Under the pieces are notes generated by a model, which had not been told where the DNA came from, made no database searches, and was given only the letters and a program-made list of their open reading frames with translations. Position numbers and translations under genes: made by a program. A stretch of 41,483 nucleotides of DNA from the NCBI GenBank assembly GCA_903927905.1, contig CAIYOY010000396.1, positions 1-41,483 on the forward strand, written 5' to 3'. This DNA is from an uncultured Verrucomicrobiales bacterium. GTDB lineage: Bacteria > Verrucomicrobiota > Verrucomicrobiia > Limisphaerales > Palsa-1400. This document shows positions 31,690-39,756 of the stretch, piece after piece. Position 1 is the first letter of the stretch; every line of letters starts with the position of its first letter.

Positions 31690-31983
31690 AGGCTGTAAAT
31701 CAAGGCATTCGGAAGGGTAAAAATAAAATTATCTGATAAAATTTCACGTAAACAATTGGTTGTTGATACAATATATAGTGCATAAAAACAACTGATACAC
31801 AATATATGGTATATAAGGAGTTTTTGATGAAAAATAATCAAAAATTCTTGTTGTCAAAGGCCAGAGATTTCCATATTGTCCGCCCTAATGCACCGTTTTT
31901 GGTGCGCGGGTAAACTGTATTTACCCAGCTATAAACGCATATAAAAACGAACAAAGTAAACAGACATCAGGAGGAACTCATTG
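31690..31983 (+). promoter_or_regulatory. AT-rich leader upstream of the porin with repeats and a possible uORF
   Basis: This 294-base spacer is distinctly AT-rich compared with its neighbours. It contains an imperfect direct repeat: TTGATACAATATATAGTGC (31763-31781, continuing to 31785) and CTGATACACAATATATGGT (31792-31810, continuing to 31816). Next come a Shine-Dalgarno and 28-codon ORF, then the inverted TGCACC-GTTTTT-GGTGCG at 31889-31906, which has NtrC-type half-sites but a spacer one base too long for the classic site. A -10-like TATAAA is at 31932. A strong AGGAGG ribosome site lies about 9 bases before the porin ATG. Confidence 0.55.
31827..31913 (+). CDS. Possible 28-aa leader peptide upstream of the porin
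   Basis: ATG 31827 is preceded at 6 bases by AAGGAG, one of the better ribosome sites in the window. The frame encodes MKNNQKFLLSKARDFHIVRP and ends NAPFLVRG before TAA 31911-31913. The inverted TGCACC/GGTGCG repeat overlaps the last codons. It is too short for the ORF threshold and could be a regulatory leader or chance. Start and stop are direct observations; translation is inference. Confidence 0.4.
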   Translation: MKNNQKFLLSKARDFHIVRPNAPFLVRG

Positions 31984-33237
31984 ATGAAAATTAATAAATG
32001 GACATTAGGTCTGGCCGCCGTTGGGTTGGTCAGTCTCGCGTCAGTTGCTCGCGCTGAAGAAGCAAAAACGGTTCCATTACTCACCGCACTTTCCGCGACC
32101 ACGATCAGTGGTTATGTGGACGTGTCGGCGGTATGGAATCCTGGTTCAGGTAACGCCAATCCGGCTCCCTACAGCTTCAACGCTGGCAAACAGGACGGAT
32201 TCAATGTTGACTTGGTTGACATTGCGCTATCCAAGCCCCTCGAAGAAGGCCAATGGTCTTCTGGTTATAAACTCGAATTGATGGCTGGTCCGGATGCCCC
32301 TGGCATCTCGCCCGATGCCGCTGGCAACGCTGCGGCTATCCGCCAGGCGTATGTCAATCTGCGCGCCCCTGTTGGCAACGGTCTCGATTTCCAAATCGGC
32401 CGCTTTGACAACATCCTCGGCTACGAAGCCACCGACAGCTACAAGAACCCGAACTGGACGCGTTCCTATGGTTATACCTTGGAACCGACAGAACACACCG
32501 GCGTTCTCGGCAGCTACAAATTCAGTGACATGGTCAGCGCCACGGTTGGCGTGGCTAACACGGTCACGACCGGCGGCTTGAATGCCCGCAACGCCAGTGG
32601 TGGTAATCCTGCTGTTTTTGGTGGCAAATCCACCATTGAGAGCAAGAAGTCCATCTTGAGCCTCGTCACCCTCACCGCTCCTGAGAGCTGGGGTTGGGTT
32701 GCTGGTTCAGCCCTGTATGGCGGCGTGGATTACGGTTCCGGCAACGGCGCTGTTCTTGTTAACGCTGGTGTTCCCATCGCTAAAACGGTGGACAAAACCC
32801 ACGTTTACGTTGGTTTGACCATGAAGACCCCGCTCAAGGATTTGACGGTTGGCGCTTCTTATGACTCCGTCAACAACTCGGATAGCTTCGGCGCGCTTCC
32901 TGGCAATCCTGCTGCTTATGCCATGGCGGTCGCTGGTTATGCGTCCTACAAAATCACCGATAAAGCCAGCGTGCATACTCGTATTGAGTACGCCCACGCC
33001 AGCGTTTATCCCGGTGTCTTGTCGGGCACCCGTTTGAACGGTGGCCAGATCAAAGCGCTCGCTTTGACCGGCACCTTCCAATATGACCTGTGGCAAAACG
33101 TGATCAGCCGGCTCGAAGTCCGCTGGGATCACGCTGGCCAAGGCCGCGGTTTCCAATACTACGGCGGCACTGCTGCTGGTGTTCCGGCCCGGCTCAACGA
33201 AGTCACGGTCGCGGCGAACATCGTTTACAAATTCTAA
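31984..33237 (+). CDS. Outer-membrane beta-barrel porin (bbp2/OmpL-like)
   Basis: A 417-residue protein with a signal peptide ending SLASVARAEE. The mature part has alternating amphipathic strands throughout (TISGYVDVSAVWN; FNVDLVDIALSK; FQIGRFDNILGYEA; HVYVGLTMKTPLKDLTVGASYDSV) and ends in a C-terminal aromatic VAANIVYKF, the outer-membrane targeting signal. GYVDVSAVWN and QIGRFDNILG match the beta-barrel porin-2 (OmpL-like) family that is abundant in Verrucomicrobia. ATG 31984 has AGGAGG 9 bases upstream; the TTG at 31981 is not needed. A strong terminator follows within 25 bases, so it is probably monocistronic and highly expressed. Confidence 0.92.
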   Translation: MKINKWTLGLAAVGLVSLASVARAEEAKTVPLLTALSATTISGYVDVSAVWNPGSGNANPAPYSFNAGKQDGFNVDLVDIALSKPLEEGQWSSGYKLELMAGPDAPGISPDAAGNAAAIRQAYVNLRAPVGNGLDFQIGRFDNILGYEATDSYKNPNWTRSYGYTLEPTEHTGVLGSYKFSDMVSATVGVANTVTTGGLNARNASGGNPAVFGGKSTIESKKSILSLVTLTAPESWGWVAGSALYGGVDYGSGNGAVLVNAGVPIAKTVDKTHVYVGLTMKTPLKDLTVGASYDSVNNSDSFGALPGNPAAYAMAVAGYASYKITDKASVHTRIEYAHASVYPGVLSGTRLNGGQIKALALTGTFQYDLWQNVISRLEVRWDHAGQGRGFQYYGGTAAGVPARLNEVTVAANIVYKF

Positions 33238-33258
33238 TCTAAGTTAGAATCACAAGAG

Positions 33259-33290
33259 ACCCCTCCTGGTAAAACCGGGAGGGGTTTTTT
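33259..33290 (+). terminator. Rho-independent terminator after the porin
   Basis: The 12-bp stem ACCCCTCCTGGT / ACCGGGAGGGGT (one wobble pair), with a 3-base AAA loop (33271-33273), is followed by a T-run at 33286-33290. It starts 21 bases after the porin stop and is a textbook intrinsic terminator. Confidence 0.97.
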
Positions 33291-33347
33291 GTTTTACACG
33301 GGGAAGCATTTTTCAGAAAAAAATTTTATGCGTAACCGAAGGAGGAC

Positions 33348-33499
33348 TCTCATTAACACCGGGTTTCAACCCGGTGGCCAGGCGAGTGTAGTAGGAAAAA
33401 ACCGTTTCAACGGTTTCGGCTGCCTTGGTAAACGGTTAAAACCGTTAAAATCTCCTGCGCAGATCCTCTCCACCGGGTTGAAACCCGGTGTTAATGAGA
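33348..33499. repeat. 152-bp palindromic element, copy 2
   Basis: It has the same architecture as copy 1 (27269-27420): perfect 30-nt terminal inverted repeats, a 92-nt core, and the two smaller palindromes AACCGTT-TC-AACGGTT and AACGGTT-AA-AACCGTT. The two cores differ at about a dozen positions by eye. The differences lie outside the palindromic segments, so the folds are conserved. It sits 57 bases after the porin terminator, again in a gene-free position. Confidence 0.9.
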
Positions 33500-33569
33500 T
33501 GCGCCCCATGATTTGGCTATTCATCCTTTTGCCTTCCATTTTCTTTCTGCTTTCGCCAATCTCAGCGCG

Positions 33570-34280
33570 ATGGAACAAGACCAAAGCGCAAATTACAGTC
33601 TGTGGGGAGCGGACAACGTGGTTTACGGTCCGGTTGAATTGCCCACCTTGATCAGTTGGATCAAGGACGAGCGGGTCACCGCTGACACCTGGATTTTTGA
33701 CGGTCAGAACGACCGCTGGCGCAAGGCTCCCAATCTGCCGGAATTGCAATTGTTCTTCCGCAAAAAACCCACCGCCGGAACAGGCGAGGGCGCGGCCCCC
33801 GGCGATGGCAAGGTGCTGAAACCTGGCATGTTGCGCCGGGTGAAAATTTTGGCGGAGTTGAGCGACGAGCAATTGGAACGGTTTGCCCAATTCATGGAAG
33901 CGCAACCAGTCCGGCAATGGACCCACATTGTCAAACAGGGAGAAACGGATGACGGGATGTATCTGTTGCTGGAGGGGGAATTACGGGTGCGCCTGATGAT
34001 CGGGGGCAAGGAAACGATTCTGGCCACATTGAACGCGGGAGAATGTTTTGGCGAGATCGCGTTATTTGATCAAGGCCCCCGTTCAGCAGATGTGCTGGCC
34101 AACAAGGATTGTGTGCTGTTGAAGATCACCACGGAGGGTTTTGATAAACTGATGAAACAGGCGCCGGATCTGGCCGGGCCGATGTTGTTTGCCATCGGCA
34201 AGACGCTGGCGGCGCGCATCCGCGCGGACAACAAACGGATCAAGGATTCGGTGAATTTTGCCCGTGCGGCAGGGAGCTAG
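33570..34280 (+). CDS. GYF-like plus cyclic-nucleotide-binding domain protein
   Basis: A 236-residue cytoplasmic protein. Residues about 8-62 form a GYF_2-like module (YSLWGADNVVYGPVELPTL, VTADTWIFDG, W-R-K-A-P). Residues about 95-215 form a cNMP-binding domain: GMYLLLEGELRVRL, then GECFGEIALFDQGPRSADVLA, the phosphate-binding cassette with the conserved GE and R-x-A. No DNA-binding C-terminal helix-turn-helix is present, so it is not CRP-like. A short Lys/Arg helix ends the chain. GYF modules bind proline-rich peptides. It could be a signalling adaptor; the nucleotide is unknown. ATG 33570 gives a compact N-terminus. Confidence 0.88.
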   Translation: MEQDQSANYSLWGADNVVYGPVELPTLISWIKDERVTADTWIFDGQNDRWRKAPNLPELQLFFRKKPTAGTGEGAAPGDGKVLKPGMLRRVKILAELSDEQLERFAQFMEAQPVRQWTHIVKQGETDDGMYLLLEGELRVRLMIGGKETILATLNAGECFGEIALFDQGPRSADVLANKDCVLLKITTEGFDKLMKQAPDLAGPMLFAIGKTLAARIRADNKRIKDSVNFARAAGS

Positions 34281-34284
34281 ATCG

Positions 34285-34590
34285 CTAATCTCCAAACAAC
34301 TTTTTTAACTTCTCCCGGGCCGCGTCTTCGCGCGGATCGCCGGCGCCGACTCCGGCAAACGGGCGTTTGATAAAATCAAAGTATTCGCAAAAATTCGCGG
34401 CGGCCTTTTCCATGACGGGATCGGCGCGGCGATCGCGGCATTGATGGGCCACGCGCCGGTCGTAGCTGGCGCAGTTGAGGCAGACGCGGAGGTCGGTGCC
34501 GCACTTGTGGCAGGAATCACCGCGACCCGGCAAGCCCGGCAAAGTCCATTCCCAGCCGCATTTGTGACAATGACGAGTTGGCGCATTCAT
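34285..34590 (-). CDS. Small zinc-ribbon protein
   Basis: A 101-residue protein with Cys pairs HCHKCGW, CHKCGTDLRVC and CLNC, plus CRDRR and FCEYF cysteines. The first four cysteines (8, 11, 27, 30) fit a zinc ribbon; the later pair may hold a second metal. The sequence resembles small rubredoxin/zinc-ribbon proteins of unknown function. It is convergent with the GYF-cNMP gene and read toward it. Nothing links it to a pathway. Confidence 0.75.
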   Translation of the reverse strand: MNAPTRHCHKCGWEWTLPGLPGRGDSCHKCGTDLRVCLNCASYDRRVAHQCRDRRADPVMEKAAANFCEYFDFIKRPFAGVGAGDPREDAAREKLKKLFGD

Positions 34591-34633
34591 CAGGCTATTT
34601 TAATCCGTCTGCGGCATTTTTTCACGTGGAATT

Positions 34634-36547
34634 TTACTTCTGCGACGGCTGCTTGATGCGTTCGAGCGCTTTTTCAATTTCTATTTGGCGAGATGGGGCC
34701 AGTGGTTGTTGACCGTAACGGGTGGCGCAAAAAGTTTGCGTGATGAGCTGGGCGTCCACCCGGCAAGGCGAGGTGGCGAGTTGTTGCAAAAATTCCATCG
34801 GAGTGTCCTGCGGTTGGCGATGGAAGCCTTGCCGGGCGAGGGCGCGGAGCATTTGGCCGTAGTAATTGGCGGCGATGATCTGGGCGGGGTGGGTTTTGCG
34901 CGCGGAAGATTTCGGCCATCGAATCGTGAAGCCCGCAAGAATTAATATGACAACGACAATGACGGCGATGGGGATCAGGGCGTTTCCTTTCAGCCAATCA
35001 ATGGTGGTGCTGAATCCCTGCAGGGAGAGTTTGAAAAGATAATGCTGGGTGGCTCCGTCAAAATTCACGACGTGCAAATTCCAGGCAAGATCAACCGTGT
35101 CCCACCAATCTTGCAGGGCCGAACTGTCATCCGGCAGGCTGGCGGCAGGCGTGGCATCGAGTGGGATCCAGCCCGTGTCCTGAAAGTAGCCTTCGGTCCA
35201 GGCATGGGCGTCGCTGAAGCGGACGAGGCAACTGTTTTCCGAGTTATTAAGCCGGCGCGGCATGTAGCCGATGACCACGCGGGCGGGAATGTGTTCCATG
35301 CGCAACAGCACGGCCAGGGTGGAGGCAAACCGTTCGCAGTGGCCTTGCTTTTGGTTGAAGACAAAATCATCCACCGGATTGAGGCGGCGGAGTTCGGGGG
35401 CGCCGAGGGCGTATTTGAAATTATCGCGCAGATAAGCTTCCAACTGCCGGGCAATTTTCATTTTATTGGTTTCTCCGGCGACCAAATCATTGAGCCAATT
35501 TTTCAGGCGATCGGATTGGGCGGGCAACCGGGTCATGCGCTGAAAGAGATTTTTAGTCATCCGGTCTGGTTCCGGCGTGGGATCAATGTTGTATTCGTAG
35601 GTGTTGTTGGCGGAGTTCCAAAGGGATTCGCATTGGATGTTGTCCTGGCCATTGCGGACCGGACCGCGAAAAAAGCGTCCACTCAGCGAAATGACACGGC
35701 CATCGGTTGGCAAGACGCGACCCAAGTAACTCACTTGTTTGACATGGACGAGACGGGAGAGACTGCGGCTGCTGGCCTCTGGGCTGGGTGTTTCGATTGC
35801 GGCAAATGGCTGGAAGGCCGACGCCGTCCAGCGGAGGCCGTCAAAGTCGCTGAGGCAGTAACAGCGCAGCAGTCCGATCTTTTCCCCTTGGATCTGCAAC
35901 AGGACGCGGCGGGATTGGACGGAGCCGGAGCGGGTCGGGTCCACGACATCTTCCAGCAGGGAAGGAGAGTTTTGCGACCCGGAACCGGAGAGTTGCGGCA
36001 GGGCGCGGCCAAAGAGTCCACGGGGAAAAACGAGGAAGAAAACCACCGCGATGATGAAAATGAAAGCGATGGGTTTGAAGCTGAAAGGTGTTTTTGCAGG
36101 CACAGTGGAAAGGGAAAAAGTTTCGGCTTCGATTTCCGTGAAAGCCTTCGGCAATAAAACTACGAGGGCGAGGAAGACGGGGATGAAACGGAGGTCGAAC
36201 AGAAAGGTGCAGCCGACACCGAGTTGAAAAGCAGCCATGAGGATGGAATATATTTTCTCACGCCGAGTAAGCGGGCGCAAGAGGCGGGCAGCTTGCATGA
36301 GGGTGAGGCCGTGGCCGATGAAGAATTGGATGTTGTGCCCAAGGAGTTGGCCGAGGCCGAGGGCGGTGAAAGCGCCACCAACCATGAGGAGACATTCGAC
36401 ATTGATGCTGAAACGGATGCGCCCGCGCAAAAAAGTGAGACATGAAATCCAGAGGATGATACTGATGAGCGGGAGGAAATAATCGTCCCAAGTCAGGGCC
36501 TGACAGAGGAAGCCGAGCAAGATCAGTTGATTGCGCGCGCTTTTCAT
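34634..36547 (-). CDS. DUF3488/transglutaminase-like membrane protein
   Basis: A 637-residue protein. The first 180 residues contain 6-7 membrane helices (DUF3488 region), then an extracytoplasmic transglutaminase core and a final membrane helix (ALIPIAVIVVVILILAGF) with a small cytoplasmic DUF4129-like tail. The catalytic triad is visible: Cys404 in KQGHCERFAST, His448 in FSDAHAWTEGY and Asp464 in WIPLDATP. Upstream DNFKYAL and GYMPRR are typical. ATG 36547 overlaps the DUF58 stop by 4 bases (ATGA), so I did not use the longer frame to 36715. It is the third gene of the MoxR-DUF58-TGase operon, probably acting on the periplasmic envelope. Substrates unknown. Confidence 0.93.
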   Translation of the reverse strand: MKSARNQLILLGFLCQALTWDDYFLPLISIILWISCLTFLRGRIRFSINVECLLMVGGAFTALGLGQLLGHNIQFFIGHGLTLMQAARLLRPLTRREKIYSILMAAFQLGVGCTFLFDLRFIPVFLALVVLLPKAFTEIEAETFSLSTVPAKTPFSFKPIAFIFIIAVVFFLVFPRGLFGRALPQLSGSGSQNSPSLLEDVVDPTRSGSVQSRRVLLQIQGEKIGLLRCYCLSDFDGLRWTASAFQPFAAIETPSPEASSRSLSRLVHVKQVSYLGRVLPTDGRVISLSGRFFRGPVRNGQDNIQCESLWNSANNTYEYNIDPTPEPDRMTKNLFQRMTRLPAQSDRLKNWLNDLVAGETNKMKIARQLEAYLRDNFKYALGAPELRRLNPVDDFVFNQKQGHCERFASTLAVLLRMEHIPARVVIGYMPRRLNNSENSCLVRFSDAHAWTEGYFQDTGWIPLDATPAASLPDDSSALQDWWDTVDLAWNLHVVNFDGATQHYLFKLSLQGFSTTIDWLKGNALIPIAVIVVVILILAGFTIRWPKSSARKTHPAQIIAANYYGQMLRALARQGFHRQPQDTPMEFLQQLATSPCRVDAQLITQTFCATRYGQQPLAPSRQIEIEKALERIKQPSQK

Positions 36548-37665
36548 GGGCACTCCACGATCTCCTGTTCCGAGTAAATGAAAACGGGCACGCCGTCGAG
36601 ATGGGACGGGCGTTTGCTGCCAGCGGGGAGGTAAAGTGAAACGTGACGGTGATGAGCCTGCAATTGTTCGATGGCGGAAGCGAGCGTGGGAGTAAACGCG
36701 GTGGCGACAAGGCAAATGGCGCTTCGTTTGGAAACACGCTCGATGGCAGTTTGAAAATGATCAGGTTCGATTTTTTTCGGAGCGAAGGGGATGCGCGCCA
36801 GAAAGTCCAGGAGCTCAGTGCCGTCCATGAAGGGCGGTGCGAGCAGGAGGTCGAGACGCGCGAGATCAATGACTTCGACCTGATGGCCATCATCATGGGC
36901 CGCGAACATGGCGGAACCAGCGGCACGGATGGCGTCGTCGAGAATTTTTTCCGCGCCGGGTTGGCCGTTGTCGAGAATGAAGGAAATCCGGCCGGACAAT
37001 TCTTCTTCAAACGTTTTGACCATGATGCCCTGGCCTTTGGCGCTGGATTTCCAATGGACTTGGCGAAGAGAATCGCCCTCTTGAAAAGGCCGGACCCCGG
37101 CGAAGTAGGTGCCGGAGGCGGCGGGGCGGTGGCCTTTGAACTTGCCGCCGAGCATGGCGTCGTAACCGGCGGCGTGGGGTGTGCGGGTGAGATAAACTGC
37201 GGGGCCGACGATGACTTCGCCCGGCAATTGCAGGCGGCGGACAGCTTTGACCAGGCCAAACGGGGCGAGTGAGGCGAGGGTGAATTGGGAGAGAGTGAAG
37301 ACGCCGCGTTTTTTAACGATCAAATCAGGAACGATATTTGACTGAGTCTTGCCCGGGACAGCCACGGTACGAAAGAGAATGCCAGCCGGAGATTCGGCCT
37401 GGATAAAGCCGGCGGGACGTTTTCCGGCGTTCGCTATCTGCCACGGTTGGGTCAGGCGTTCGCCTTCGCAAAGATGGGTGACGGGAGGGACATTGATCGT
37501 TAAATTTTTTACAGAACTTCGGGCGATGAAGAAATTGATGATGAGACAACCGAGGGTCACACCGGCGAGAAGGAGGAGCAGACTGGATTGAGAAGTAAGG
37601 GCGGAAAAATAGAACGCGATGGCCATGGCCAGGAACAAGCGGCCGGTTGTGGTCAAGCGTGGCAT
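36544..37665 (-). CDS. DUF58-domain membrane protein
   Basis: A 373-residue protein. The N-terminal membrane helices (AMAIAFYFSALTSQSSLLLLLAG region) are followed by a beta-rich extension and then the DUF58 hallmark, VRPFQEGDSLRQVHWKSSAK and VKTFEEELSG, at about residues 190-225. The C-terminal part resembles a von Willebrand-like fold (ISFILDNGQPG). DUF58 proteins always cluster with MoxR and transglutaminases and are thought to be assembly or chaperone partners in metal insertion or envelope maturation. It sits 3 bases after the MoxR gene stop. No separate VWA protein is encoded nearby. Confidence 0.92.
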   Translation of the reverse strand: MPRLTTTGRLFLAMAIAFYFSALTSQSSLLLLLAGVTLGCLIINFFIARSSVKNLTINVPPVTHLCEGERLTQPWQIANAGKRPAGFIQAESPAGILFRTVAVPGKTQSNIVPDLIVKKRGVFTLSQFTLASLAPFGLVKAVRRLQLPGEVIVGPAVYLTRTPHAAGYDAMLGGKFKGHRPAASGTYFAGVRPFQEGDSLRQVHWKSSAKGQGIMVKTFEEELSGRISFILDNGQPGAEKILDDAIRAAGSAMFAAHDDGHQVEVIDLARLDLLLAPPFMDGTELLDFLARIPFAPKKIEPDHFQTAIERVSKRSAICLVATAFTPTLASAIEQLQAHHRHVSLYLPAGSKRPSHLDGVPVFIYSEQEIVECP

Positions 37666-37668
37666 GGT

Positions 37669-38628
37669 TCAAACCGGCACAGGGACGGCATCTATGATGT
37701 GATCAATGACCGTGCGCAAACTTGCGGCCATGTTGCGGGTGCCCTTGCGAACGATCAAGCGATGGGGCAGGACGCGGCGGGCGGCGAGTTTGATGTCATC
37801 AGGCAAAACGTAATCGCGCCCCGAGAGCAAGGCAGCGGCCTGGCTGAAAGTTTGGGTGTCGAGACTGCCGCGCGGGCTGGCGCCGTATTCAAGGGACTCG
37901 TCTTGGCGCGTGGCGGTGATAATGTCAATAATATAGCCTTGGAGAGATTCTTCGATAGTGACTTCGCGGACGGCGGCCTGGATTTTTTTCAGAGCTTCGC
38001 AATCCAGCACCGGTTGAATCTGATCCAACGGATGAATCTGTCGCTGATCCTGGAGCATGAGGACTTCGGATTTTTTGTCCATGTAACCGATGCTGAGGCG
38101 GGCCATGAAACGATCCATTTGCGCGAAGGGCAGCGGATAGGTGCCTTCGAGTTCGACGGGATTTTGGGTGGCGATGACGAAGAACGGTTCGGGCAAAGAG
38201 TGGATGACGCCGTCCACGGTGACGCGTTCTTCTTCCATGGCCTCTAGCAAACTGGATTGGGTGCGTGGAGTGGCGCGATTGATTTCGTCGGCCAATAGGA
38301 CGTTGGCGAAGATGGGGCCGCGATGGAAATGAAATTCGCGTTTTTCCGGTGAGAAGGTGTTCACTCCCGTGATGTCCGAGGGAAGGAGATCGGCGGTGAA
38401 TTGGATTCGCTTGAAATCGGCGTGGATGGATTTGGCCAGAGCTTTGGCGAGAAGAGTCTTGCCCAGGCCTGGAACGTCCTCAAGCAGCAGATGGCCGCCG
38501 GAAATCAGGGCGAGGACGGCCTGGGTTGCGATATCTTCCTTGCCGATGAAGGCGCGAGAAATATTGGCGATGAGCGCTTTGGCCTGGGTGGCGCTGGCCG
38601 TGAGATTGGATGCTGGTGCCGTTGGCAT
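37669..38628 (-). CDS. MoxR-family AAA+ ATPase
   Basis: A 319-residue ATPase. Walker A is EDVPGLGKTLLAKALA (Lys57), Walker B LLADEINRA (Asp114/Glu115), with sensor-1 IATQNPVE. The region GPIFANVLLADEINRATPRTQSS is the strongest MoxR identifier. A C-terminal lid helix bundle includes ASPRGSLDT. MoxR proteins act as chaperone-like ATPases with a DUF58 or VWA partner. It is the first gene of the operon and its promoter should lie in the 75-base gap shared with the Kelch gene. Start ATG 38628; its stop and the DUF58 ATG are 3 bases apart. Confidence 0.96.
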   Translation of the reverse strand: MPTAPASNLTASATQAKALIANISRAFIGKEDIATQAVLALISGGHLLLEDVPGLGKTLLAKALAKSIHADFKRIQFTADLLPSDITGVNTFSPEKREFHFHRGPIFANVLLADEINRATPRTQSSLLEAMEEERVTVDGVIHSLPEPFFVIATQNPVELEGTYPLPFAQMDRFMARLSIGYMDKKSEVLMLQDQRQIHPLDQIQPVLDCEALKKIQAAVREVTIEESLQGYIIDIITATRQDESLEYGASPRGSLDTQTFSQAAALLSGRDYVLPDDIKLAARRVLPHRLIVRKGTRNMAASLRTVIDHIIDAVPVPV

Positions 38629-38703
38629 AATTAAATCCTAGACTAAACTATTGAAACCCGTGAGCAATGGGAAGTTGCGGGAAAATTCTGGTTGTCCTAA
38701 AGT

Positions 38704-39756
38704 GTGGACATCAATCTGATCACCAAAATATTTGTGACAACTTTTTTATTCTCGATGGCCACCTTGGCTGGGGATGTGGGAAAATCTCTAACCTGGAAAC
38801 AATTGCCGTCTCTGCCTGACGCGGAAGGATTTGCGGGATCGTTCGCGGGGGCGCATCACGGGGCGTTGATCGTGGCCGGTGGGTCCAATTTTCCGGAGAA
38901 ACGACCTTGGGAAGGCGGGACGAAGGTTTGGTATGACAAAGTTTTTGTTTTGGAAAAGCCAGATGGCGCGTGGAAGGAAGGTTTTAAATTGTCGCAGCCG
39001 ATCGGGTATGGAGTCTCGATCAACACCAAGGATGGATTGTTGTGCATCGGGGGCAGCAGTGCGAAGGCGCACCATGCCGAGGTCACGCTGGTTTCTTATG
39101 AACCCGGCAAGGTGAAATGCAAAACGTTTCCGAAATTGCCATCGCCCTGCGCCAATATGTGCGGAGCGATGTTGGGGAATGTTATTCTGGTGGCAGGCGG
39201 CAGCGACAATCCGGATGCGACGAATGCGATGAAAACATTGTGGTCATTGGACTTGATCCGGGTCAATGCCGGTTGGAAGGAATTGGAGCCGTGTCCGGGA
39301 TCGGGGCGGATTTTTGGCGCGGCGGGGATTGATCACGGAAGTTTTATTTTGGCCGGGGGCGCAGCGTTGACAGCCGGGACGAACGGCAAACCAGCGCGGG
39401 AATGGTTGCGGGATGTGTGGCGTTACACGCCGGGGAAAGGTTGGGAGCGATTGGCCGATTTGCCGCGCCCAGCGGTAGCCGCGCCCTCGCCGATGCCGAA
39501 TCTTGGCGGCTGCCTGTTGTTGGGCGGAGACGATGGCGCGCAGATCAGTGTCGGGCCGACCGAGCATAAAGGTTTTCCGCGCGGGATTTTGCGTTACGAA
39601 TCAGCCGGGAACCGGTGGGTGGAATTTGGCACAATGCCTTTTGCCTTGGTGACCACGACAATGACCGTTTGGAACGGGGCTTTTATTGTCGCCGGGGGCG
39701 AGCAAAAACCGGGGGTGCGGTCACCGGAAGTATGGGCGGGCCATCCCATGCCATGA
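38704..39756 (+). CDS. nanM: Secreted Kelch-repeat mutarotase, N-acetylneuraminate epimerase-like
   Basis: A 350-residue protein starting at GTG 38704, with signal MDINLITKIFVTTFLFSMATLA then GDVGK. Kelch blades end in GG pairs: ALIVAGGSNFP, LLCIGGSS, VILVAGGSDN, FILAGGAAL, CLLLGGDDG and AFIVAGGEQK. GGSNFPEKRPWEGGTKVW and GEQKPGVRSPEVW match the NanM family, which converts alpha to beta N-acetylneuraminate. The following gene overlaps its stop by 4 bases (ATGA) and encodes an MFS transporter, then comes a lyase, supporting the sialic-acid call. The family name is inferred from these motifs and context. Confidence 0.85.
   Translation: MDINLITKIFVTTFLFSMATLAGDVGKSLTWKQLPSLPDAEGFAGSFAGAHHGALIVAGGSNFPEKRPWEGGTKVWYDKVFVLEKPDGAWKEGFKLSQPIGYGVSINTKDGLLCIGGSSAKAHHAEVTLVSYEPGKVKCKTFPKLPSPCANMCGAMLGNVILVAGGSDNPDATNAMKTLWSLDLIRVNAGWKELEPCPGSGRIFGAAGIDHGSFILAGGAALTAGTNGKPAREWLRDVWRYTPGKGWERLADLPRPAVAAPSPMPNLGGCLLLGGDDGAQISVGPTEHKGFPRGILRYESAGNRWVEFGTMPFALVTTTMTVWNGAFIVAGGEQKPGVRSPEVWAGHPMP

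Noticed and set aside
31889-31906. NtrC binding site upstream of the porin
   Set aside because: The half-sites match, but the spacing is one base longer than the classic site, and no sigma54 -24/-12 pair is visible nearby; kept only as an inverted repeat within the leader.
35042-36157. 371-codon open frame on the plus strand across the transglutaminase gene
   Set aside because: It lies antisense to a protein with an intact catalytic triad and membrane helices; its own sequence has no domain signature and reflects GC-rich codon symmetry.
36258-37259. 333-codon minus-strand frame overlapping DUF58
   Set aside because: It is in a different frame from the DUF58 protein, is Ser/Pro/Arg-rich and low in hydrophobic pattern, typical of an out-of-frame shadow.
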